Part shown: one piece after another, positions 1 to 5,018 of the stretch
How the letters are laid out: the number at the start of each line of letters is the position of its first letter
Position numbering within the stretch: the first letter of the stretch is position 1
Assembly: GCA_937864935.1 (NCBI GenBank)
Contig: CALMDN010000199.1
Span: 1-5,018 of the forward strand
Source of the DNA: an uncultured Bacteroidales bacterium
GTDB lineage: Bacteria > Bacteroidota > Bacteroidia > Bacteroidales > Lentimicrobiaceae
Reading direction: 5' to 3'
DNA: 5,018 nucleotides
Notes under the pieces: generated by a model
The model's input: the letters and a program-made list of their open reading frames with translations, nothing else
The model's database searches: none
Told to the model about the DNA's origin: nothing
Program-made: the position numbers and the translations under genes

Positions 1-1
1 G

Positions 2-667
2 GCTTACGATCATGAAATTTCACAACTGCGGCTGGATGCACTGCGCAGTCAGATGAATCCGCATTTTATCTTCAATGCCCTCAATTCCATCAAGGCTTAC
101 CTGATCGACAACAACAAGGAGAAGGCGATCTATTACCTGAACAAATTTGCCAAACTGATCCGCAAAATTCTTGAAGGCTCAAGAACCGACAGTGTGGCCC
201 TGAACGATGAGCTGGAAACCATTGTGCTTTATATGAGTATCGAAAACATCAGATTTGAGGAGTCGGTTGAGTTCATTCTTACAACCGATCCTGCCATAGA
301 TCTGAGTTCTGCACGTATACCCTCCCTCATTCTTCAGCCCTTTATCGAGAATGCCTTGTGGCACGGATTAATGCAAAAGGAAGGTAAACGGAGTATTTCA
401 ATAGACGTCGGTGGAAAGCCGGGCGAAATCAGACTTGCGATCACCGACAATGGCATCGGCCGGGAGAATGCCCGTTTGCAGAGTGAGAAAAAAACCTTTA
501 AAAGGGATTCGCTGGGTATTCAGTTTGCCCGGGAGCGGCTCGATTATTTTAACAAAATTCATCACGCAGCTTATACCTTTACCATTGAAGATATGAGCAA
601 TGAAAGCGGGGAGCCAACCGGAACCAGGGTATTGTTTCTGTTGAAAAGTGCTGAAAAACCGGCATGA
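2..667 (+). CDS. LytS/YehU-type sensor histidine kinase, 3' part (5' end outside window)
   Basis: This is the C-terminal 221 residues of a sensor kinase of the His_kinase (LytS/YehU) family, which autophosphorylates on histidine and passes the phosphate to a response regulator, usually of the LytTR type. The frame is open to the left edge, and the residues before the Met at base 53 (LRLDALRSQ) belong to the family's H-box, so base 53 is not the true start. Seen directly: the H-box LRSQMNPHFIFNALNSI, with the phosphoacceptor His codon at 62-64; the N-box LILQPFIENALWHGL around bases 326-370; the ATP-lid motif TDNGIGREN around 440-466; a second glycine motif, LGIQFARERLDYFN, around 511-552; and a C-terminal GTRVLFLL strand of the HATPase fold. 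The N-terminal sensor and membrane part lies outside the window. No response regulator follows it; a partner, if adjacent, would be upstream. The family call is firm; the stimulus is unknown. Confidence 0.93.
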   Translation, partial: AYDHEISQLRLDALRSQMNPHFIFNALNSIKAYLIDNNKEKAIYYLNKFAKLIRKILEGSRTDSVALNDELETIVLYMSIENIRFEESVEFILTTDPAIDLSSARIPSLILQPFIENALWHGLMQKEGKRSISIDVGGKPGEIRLAITDNGIGRENARLQSEKKTFKRDSLGIQFARERLDYFNKIHHAAYTFTIEDMSNESGEPTGTRVLFLLKSAEKPA

Positions 668-668
668 G

Positions 669-728
669 ATCCGGCTTTCCGGCAAGTCCGACCGGGGATT
701 TATGGAATTTTTGTTTACTTTTATTTTG
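669..728 (+). terminator. possible weak terminator after the histidine kinase gene
   Basis: Just past the stop codon, CCGG at 671-674 can pair with CCGG at 679-682 around a CTTT loop. ATCC at 669-672 could alternatively pair with GGAT at 696-699. A T-rich tract follows at about 708-727. The stem is short and the T-rich tract is some 25 bases downstream of it, so this is a poor match to an intrinsic terminator. It is listed only because the next gene appears to have its own promoter. Confidence 0.22.
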
Positions 729-788
729 ACTTCCACTCCCTTAAAGATTTCCAGTGCACTTCCGGCAGGTTTTCATCCTTGCGGTTAA

Positions 789-820
789 CTTGCGCAGATC
801 AATTTTTTCTTGTACGTTTG
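789..820 (+). promoter_or_regulatory. Bacteroidota-type promoter for the permease gene
   Basis: The -7 element TACGTTTG at 813-820 is an exact match to the Bacteroidota consensus TAnnTTTG. CTTG at 789-792 matches the -33 consensus TTTG at three of four positions, with a 20-base spacer, within the usual range. Transcription would start near base 826-828, about 17 bases before the GTG at 844. The element sits inside the extended open frame that begins at the GTG at 754, which argues against that start. The match is seen in the sequence; promoter activity is inferred. Confidence 0.5.
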
Positions 821-843
821 GTTCAACTATAAAGCAGCCACTG

Positions 844-2598
844 GTGCAGTTCAAACAACTCTTCCGCCGCAAATCGGTGCAGATGATCCTCGATCATGCA
901 GGTCATGAAGCTTCAGCCGGTCAATCCATGCGCAAGGATCTTGGGGTCAGGGACCTTACATCTTTTGGCATCGCCGCCATCATCGGGGCCGGTATTTTCA
1001 GTACCATCGGCAGTGCCGCTGCCGCCGGAGGGCCCGCCGTATCGCTGCTTTTTGTGTTTTCAGCCATTGCCTGCGGGTTCTCTGCCTTGTGCTATGCCCA
1101 GTTTGCTTCCTCCATACCCATCAGCGGAAGTGCCTACACTTACGCCTATGCCAGTTTTGGTGAACTGGTCGCCTGGATCATCGGCTGGGATCTCATCATG
1201 GAGTATGCTGTCGGAAACATTGCCGTAGCCATTTCATGGAGCGGATATTTCTGCGGGTTGCTTTCCGGACTGGGGATTCATATCCCCGACTTTTTTGCCA
1301 TAGACTACCTGAGTGCTTCACGTGGTTTTGCCGAAGCTGAGAACCTTCTGGCCGGCGGAACTTCGTTTTCAGCGCTTCCGGAAAGTCTGGCCGAAGCCTG
1401 GAGAGCCTGGACCCAGGCCCCCGCTATCGGAGGGGTGCGGATCATCGCCGACCTGCCGGCCTTTGGGATTGTTGTACTCATCACCTGGCTCGTTTTCAGG
1501 GGAATCCGAGAATCGAAGCGTGCCGGCAACATCATGGTGCTGCTGAAAGTGGCCATTTTGCTGATGGTTATTGCTGTTGGTGCTTTTTATGTTGATCCCG
1601 GCAACTGGAGCCCGTTTGCCCCCAATGGCATCGGAGGGGTGCTGAAGGGAGTCTCCGGTGTGTTCTTTGCCTACATCGGGTTTGATGCCATTTCAACCAC
1701 TGCCGAAGAGTGCAGGAATCCGCAACGCGATCTGCCCCGATCCATGATCTACTCACTCATCATTACAACTGTGCTTTATGTGGCCATCAGCCTGGTGCTT
1801 ACAGGGATGGTCAGCTATCACCTCCTTGGGGTGAGCGACCCCCTGGCTTTCGTGTTCGATAAACTGCACCTGACAAAATTGTCGGGCATCATCGCCCTCA
1901 GCGCCGTGATCGCGATGGCCAGCGTTCTGCTGGTGTTTCAGGTGGGGCAGCCCCGCATCTGGATGAGTATGAGCCGCGACGGACTGCTGCCACCGGTATT
2001 TTCGAAACTGCATCCGAAATACAAAACGCCCGGATTTTCAACCATCATAACCGGAATTCTGGTGGCTGTGCCCACCCTGTTTATGAACCTCACCGAAGTT
2101 ACCGACCTCACCAGCATAGGTACCTTGTTTGCTTTTGTGCTTGTTTCCGGTGGTATCCTTATACTGGATGGGAAAAAAACGCCGGTTGGCAACCTCGGCA
2201 GCAAAGGCAGTGGTCGTTTCAGGGTGCCCTTCATCAACAGCCGTTACTGGCTGCCTGTAATCTGGATCATTGTTTTCGTGCTGATGCGCAACCTCGATGC
2301 AGAAGACCTTTTCGCCCTGTTTGATTTTGCCCGTCAGCCCGGTGAATCGTTCTGGGAGGTGGCAAAACACAAAATACCCCACTTTACTTTTTTGATTGTT
2401 GCCTTCTCGGTGACCTGGATCTCCGTAAAGAAGGAGCTGTCGCTGATTCCTGCCCTGGGCCTGATCACCAATTTCTACCTGATGTCGCAGCTGGGCATCA
2501 CCAACTGGCTGAGGTTCCTGATCTGGCTGGTGGTCGGACTGGCACTCTATTTCGTCTACGGAAGCAGGCACAGCCGGTTGAAGAACCCGGTACAATAG
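844..2598 (+). CDS. APC-superfamily amino acid permease, cationic amino acid transporter (CAT) type
   Basis: This is an inner-membrane secondary transporter, probably importing amino acids by proton symport or exchange; the CAT group is named for cationic substrates, but the real substrate cannot be read from sequence. Counting from the GTG at 844 (584 residues), the unwound first helix carries IGAGIF (47-52), and the sixth-helix region carries FFAYIGFDAISTTAEE followed by NPQRDLP (to about 298). RIWMSMSRDGLLP lies near 371-383. The last 40 or so residues (NFYLMSQLGITNWLRFLIWL onwards) match the CAT C-terminal domain. I count roughly 12-14 hydrophobic helices. Residues 149-200 form a long polar loop after the early helices. 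Start choice: the frame opens at GTG 754, with further candidates at GTG 844, GTG 877 and ATG 883. I prefer 844 because residues 754-843 encode nothing family-like, a promoter lies at 789-820, and LFRRKS just after 844 resembles family N-termini. ATG 883 remains possible. No Shine-Dalgarno sequence is evident. Confidence 0.9.
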   Translation: MQFKQLFRRKSVQMILDHAGHEASAGQSMRKDLGVRDLTSFGIAAIIGAGIFSTIGSAAAAGGPAVSLLFVFSAIACGFSALCYAQFASSIPISGSAYTYAYASFGELVAWIIGWDLIMEYAVGNIAVAISWSGYFCGLLSGLGIHIPDFFAIDYLSASRGFAEAENLLAGGTSFSALPESLAEAWRAWTQAPAIGGVRIIADLPAFGIVVLITWLVFRGIRESKRAGNIMVLLKVAILLMVIAVGAFYVDPGNWSPFAPNGIGGVLKGVSGVFFAYIGFDAISTTAEECRNPQRDLPRSMIYSLIITTVLYVAISLVLTGMVSYHLLGVSDPLAFVFDKLHLTKLSGIIALSAVIAMASVLLVFQVGQPRIWMSMSRDGLLPPVFSKLHPKYKTPGFSTIITGILVAVPTLFMNLTEVTDLTSIGTLFAFVLVSGGILILDGKKTPVGNLGSKGSGRFRVPFINSRYWLPVIWIIVFVLMRNLDAEDLFALFDFARQPGESFWEVAKHKIPHFTFLIVAFSVTWISVKKELSLIPALGLITNFYLMSQLGITNWLRFLIWLVVGLALYFVYGSRHSRLKNPVQ

Positions 2599-2665
2599 AT
2601 TTTTACTTTCATTCGGATTGAGCATTTTCAACTGCTTCTGATGTGGTATTTACCCGATAAATAAC

Positions 2666-2722
2666 ATGAAACTATACAGACTTCCGATGGTACTCCTGGT
2701 GTTACTGGCTTTCGCAGGATGC
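2666..2722 (+). other. lipoprotein signal peptide and lipobox of the GH5 enzyme
   Basis: Residues 1-19 have a short N-region with Lys2 and Arg5, a hydrophobic core (MVLLVLLAF) and the lipobox-like end FAGC, with Cys19 as the predicted lipidated residue. Phe at -3 is less usual than Leu, but Ala-Gly-Cys fits. The following residues (RKDHPDDGQSG) form a polar, acidic tether as in many Bacteroidota lipoproteins. Surface exposure is inferred rather than shown. Confidence 0.82.
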
Positions 2723-4291
2723 CGCAAGGATCATCCTGATGATGGCCAGTCAGGACCGGATTTCCTGAAAACATCGGGCACAGACATTGTTGACGGAAAA
2801 GGTCAGATGGTGCTGCTGAAGGGTGTTGCCTTCGGTAACGAGGTTTGGAGTGAAAACGAGGTTCCGGCAACCCACCACAACGAAGCTGATTTTGCCAGGG
2901 TGAAGGCCATGAACATGAATGTGATCCGGTTTTACTTGAATTACCGGACATTCGAAAGCGATGCCGCCCCTTATGCCTATAAGCAAACCGGATGGGACTG
3001 GATTGATCTGAACATTGCCTGGGCCCGGAAATATGGCATCCGGCTGATCCTCAACATGCACGCACCACAGGGAGGTTATCAGTCACAGGGGAATGGCGAT
3101 GCCCTCTGGAATGAAGCAGAGAATCAGAACCGGCTGGTGGCCCTCTGGAAAGCCATTGCAGCCCGTTACGCCGGTGAGCCGCAGATTGCAGGCTTCGGCA
3201 TTCTGAACGAACCGGTGCCCACCCTTTCTGTGCAGCAGTGGCAGCATCTGGCCCAGCGCATTGCCGACTCAATCAGGGCGGTCGACAGGAAACACATTCT
3301 TTTCATCGAAAAGGCCATCTACATCAAGGGAAATTATGCCGAAGATGAAAACCTGAACTTTCCACTGGTGAACGACGACAATCAGGTGGCTGAATTTCAT
3401 TTTTACGAGCCGCACAGTTACACGCATCAGCTGTTCGACTGGGCTGGACTGGGCGATGGCGGGGCATATCCCGATACAAACATCATTACGTTTACCAACC
3501 ACACCTGGTATACAGCAACCTTCAGCAACCCGTCTTTCCCGGCCGGGGATAAACCCTGGACCTGGTATGAAGGCGTCAGGTTCAGGATCAGCGATCCGGA
3601 GATGAATATCGGGATACCGGCACTGGTCGGCGCGAAGGTGGGTGGCAGGGTCCTGTTCGATGATCTTGTGATCAGGGAATACAATGAGGCCGGGTTTTAT
3701 GTCCGCGATGTGATCAGCTCACCGCTCGATGAGGCGGGAGGATGGTATTACTGGAGCAGCGATGGTTCAGGAACGGGCGGCCTGGCCATGGAAGGGCACA
3801 GTCATAGCCAGAGCCTTTTCATCAGCGGCGCCGGCTCCGACTGCAACATGAGTAATTATTCAGCAGCCTTTGTGCCAAAGCAGGGCTACAGCTACCAGAT
3901 CTGTGGCTGGATGAAAGGCGAACAGCTTGCTGCAGGATCATCCTGCAAGCTGCGGATCGATTTCCTGTCCACACCCGACCCGGTTTTATCACGTAACCGT
4001 GAAATGCTGGCTTTTCGTCTGGGCAAGGTCAAAGAATGGTCTGAAACCAGGCAGGTGCCGCTGTTTCTTGGTGAGTTCGGTGCCGGAATGTACTGCTTTA
4101 TCAACAACAAGGGCGGTCTGAGCTGGGTGGGCGATGTAATTGATCTGGCCTTTCAGTACAACATGTCATTCTGCTACCATGCCTACCACGAGGATAGTTT
4201 CGGGTTGTATTACGGTTATGGAACCCTGCCGGATCCCAACCATAAGAACCAGCCGCTGATCGACCTGCTGACGGGAAAACTCATCAAATAA
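2666..4291 (+). CDS. GH5-family glycoside hydrolase, surface lipoprotein with internal beta-sandwich-like insertion
   Basis: This 541-residue secreted lipoprotein should hydrolyse a beta-linked polysaccharide or oligosaccharide (cellulase/mannanase superfamily, retaining mechanism). A basic, hydrophobic signal peptide ends in LAFAGC, giving lipidation at Cys19. The catalytic (beta/alpha)8 barrel starts near residue 35 (LLKGVAFGNEVW). Visible GH5 landmarks are Arg88 in NVIRFY, His132 in NMHAP, the acid/base Glu182 in GILNEP, His245 and Tyr247 in FHFYEPHSYTHQ, and the nucleophile Glu470 in PLFLGEFGAG. About 220 residues separate the HFY motif from the nucleophile, because a domain of about 190 residues is inserted at roughly 256-444. 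The barrel ends with CYHAYHEDSFGLYYGYG, where the usual strand-8 Trp is not evident. The ATG is right for an 18-residue signal peptide; no Shine-Dalgarno is present, as is common in Bacteroidota. The permease ends 67 bases upstream, so cotranscription is possible. The GH5 call is firm; subfamily and substrate are not determined. Confidence 0.92.
   Translation: MKLYRLPMVLLVLLAFAGCRKDHPDDGQSGPDFLKTSGTDIVDGKGQMVLLKGVAFGNEVWSENEVPATHHNEADFARVKAMNMNVIRFYLNYRTFESDAAPYAYKQTGWDWIDLNIAWARKYGIRLILNMHAPQGGYQSQGNGDALWNEAENQNRLVALWKAIAARYAGEPQIAGFGILNEPVPTLSVQQWQHLAQRIADSIRAVDRKHILFIEKAIYIKGNYAEDENLNFPLVNDDNQVAEFHFYEPHSYTHQLFDWAGLGDGGAYPDTNIITFTNHTWYTATFSNPSFPAGDKPWTWYEGVRFRISDPEMNIGIPALVGAKVGGRVLFDDLVIREYNEAGFYVRDVISSPLDEAGGWYYWSSDGSGTGGLAMEGHSHSQSLFISGAGSDCNMSNYSAAFVPKQGYSYQICGWMKGEQLAAGSSCKLRIDFLSTPDPVLSRNREMLAFRLGKVKEWSETRQVPLFLGEFGAGMYCFINNKGGLSWVGDVIDLAFQYNMSFCYHAYHEDSFGLYYGYGTLPDPNHKNQPLIDLLTGKLIK
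3431..3997 (+). other. inserted beta-sandwich-like (carbohydrate-binding-type) region within the GH5 barrel
   Basis: Residues about 256-444 of the GH5 protein lie between the HFY strand (His245/Tyr247) and the helix leading into the nucleophile strand (MLAFRLGKVKEWSE, then PLFLGEFG). The segment is rich in aromatic residues and in strand-like stretches. Its first half ends with GGRVLFDDLVIREYN, the kind of FDD strand that usually closes CBM4/9-like jelly rolls. Its second half contains GGWYYWSSDGSG, HSHSQSLFISG and YSYQICGWMKG, which resemble the opening strands of such folds. The fold and any sugar binding are inferred from these patterns; the boundaries are approximate. Confidence 0.55.
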
Positions 4292-4354
4292 AGCATTATA
4301 GTGGTCTGGGAAGTATAATTTTTCACAGTTTGCTTTTTCAAGTTTGCGTCTGTT

Positions 4355-4390
4355 CATCTGGGTTGACAAACGTCAGATGCATTTTGTTTA
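4355..4390 (+). terminator. possible weak terminator after the GH5 gene
   Basis: CATCTG at 4355-4360 pairs with CAGATG at 4374-4379. An alternative fold pairs CATC with GATG and stacks TGAC on GTCA around AAAC, with a bulge. The stem is followed on the plus strand by CATTTTGTTTA. The T-run is interrupted and the stem is weak, so this is a low-confidence call. It lies in the convergent gap between the two genes, where a terminator is expected. Confidence 0.3.
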
Positions 4391-4392
4391 AT

Positions 4393-5018
4393 CTATAAAT
4401 TTCTGATTTTCAGCTCGAGCTTACTGAGCCAGACGGCACCAAGGGCCAGCAGTACCCGGGGCCAGATCAGCCAGTGCAGGGTATAGCCAAGGGTAATAAA
4501 AAGCAGGGGGTCTTCCAGCTGTGAGTGCGACACAGCCACATGATGGTTGAGCAGGTCGGCATCCTTCCTGCTCATGTTGCCTTTTTCACGCTGATCAATC
4601 ATGATCGCCGAACCATAGGCCAGCCCGATCAGGTTGGCAACCACCCACGATAGGGTCGTACTCCCGGGCAGGCCAAATGCTTTCATCAACGGAGACAAGG
4701 GTTTGTTGATGGCACTGATCCAGCCGAACTCTTCCATGATCTGCTGAAAGATCAGCAGTAAATTCACCAGGACCAGTATTTTGATCACCGTTGAAGTAAT
4801 GGAGGTAAGCCAGTGAAAGAGTGCTGACTGAAAATCAACCTGCGTTGCTGCTATGGTGATGGTTTCGGCAGCCATTTTGCCGGGCATCATCAGGTTCAGC
4901 AACCAGGCAACAATAAAACTGCCGGTAAGCCGCAGGGCCACCATCCTTAGCACAGAAGATCCGGTTCTTTTCATAACCGCCGATTCGATGAGAAATCCAT
5001 GCGAAACCAGGCACATGG
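4393..5018 (-). CDS. nucleoside-recognition (Gate) domain membrane protein, C-terminal part (5' end outside window)
   Basis: This minus-strand gene is cut by the right edge; the Met at 5016 is probably internal, because the residues around it (LVSHGFLIESAVMKRTGSS) look like the linker between the two halves of Bacteroidota Gate-domain proteins. The visible 207 residues hold hydrophobic segments near 22-43, 72-92, 118-140 and 168-197 (counted from that Met). Family-like stretches are FGLPGSTTLSWVVANLIGLA and, near the end, HHVAVSHSQLEDPLLFITLG. Proteins of this Gate family (related to the SpmA/SpmB and nucleoside-transporter gates) sit in the inner membrane; their substrate in Bacteroidota is generally unknown, so transport is only a family-level suggestion. 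The gene converges on the GH5 gene with a 101-base gap and is probably independent of it. Its promoter lies outside the window. Confidence 0.8.
   Translation of the reverse strand, partial: MCLVSHGFLIESAVMKRTGSSVLRMVALRLTGSFIVAWLLNLMMPGKMAAETITIAATQVDFQSALFHWLTSITSTVIKILVLVNLLLIFQQIMEEFGWISAINKPLSPLMKAFGLPGSTTLSWVVANLIGLAYGSAIMIDQREKGNMSRKDADLLNHHVAVSHSQLEDPLLFITLGYTLHWLIWPRVLLALGAVWLSKLELKIRNL

Noticed and set aside
664..729. A 21-codon frame starting with an ATGA overlap at the kinase stop codon
   Set aside because: The overlap looks like translational coupling, but the peptide has no recognisable features, its sequence overlaps the possible terminator and T-rich tract, and chance explains an ATGA here.
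398..736. A 112-codon open frame on the minus strand opposite the kinase gene
   Set aside because: It overlaps the conserved ATPase motifs of the kinase in antisense and shows no protein family features.
754..843. The 30-residue N-terminal extension of the permease frame from GTG 754
   Set aside because: It lacks family similarity, contains the promoter candidate, and has no ribosome binding site; I treat it as untranslated sequence.
2038..2631. A 197-codon open frame on the minus strand opposite the permease gene
   Set aside because: It is antisense to a clear transporter gene and its translation is rich in His, Gln and charged residues, typical of a shadow frame; no domain is visible.
2599..2665. 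Possible separate promoter for the GH5 gene (TACTTTCA at 2604-2611)
   Set aside because: It mismatches the TAnnTTTG consensus at two key positions, and the nearest upstream TTG is about 23 bases away, so it is not supported.

Overview
The window looks like chromosomal DNA from a member of the Bacteroidota, moderately GC-rich and probably from an uncultured or environmental lineage. This is an inference. It rests on a perfect TAnnTTTG-type -7 promoter element, the lack of clear Shine-Dalgarno sequences, a short lipoprotein signal peptide on a glycosidase, and protein sequences that read like Bacteroidota versions of their families. No RNA gene, insertion sequence, CRISPR array or long repeat is visible.

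Layout from left to right. (1) Bases 2-667 (+) hold the 3' part of a LytS/YehU-type sensor histidine kinase, cut by the left edge. (2) A 176-base gap carries a possible weak terminator and a good Bacteroidota promoter. (3) Bases 844-2598 (+) encode a cationic amino acid transporter (CAT)-type permease of the APC superfamily; its open frame runs up to a GTG at 754, but the promoter lies inside that extension. (4) After a 67-base gap, bases 2666-4291 (+) encode a secreted lipoprotein with a glycoside hydrolase family 5 (GH5) catalytic domain. That domain is interrupted by a beta-sandwich-like insertion of about 190 residues. (5) A 101-base convergent gap has a weak hairpin. (6) Bases 4393-5018 (-) hold the C-terminal part of a membrane protein with nucleoside-recognition (Gate) domains, cut by the right edge.

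The genes do not form an obvious pathway. A signalling kinase, an amino acid importer, an outer-surface polysaccharide hydrolase and a Gate-domain membrane protein sit side by side as ordinary housekeeping or accessory genes. The permease and GH5 gene could share a transcript, since they are codirectional with a short gap and no convincing promoter lies between them, but no functional link is evident. No SusC/SusD pair, second glycosidase or regulator next to the GH5 gene marks a polysaccharide utilisation locus inside the window.

The most notable item is the architecture of the GH5 enzyme. The insertion lies between the two barrel strands carrying the conserved HFY motif and the catalytic nucleophile, and the order of its parts suggests a permuted carbohydrate-binding-type fold. 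I see no evidence of a wholly new multi-gene system here.
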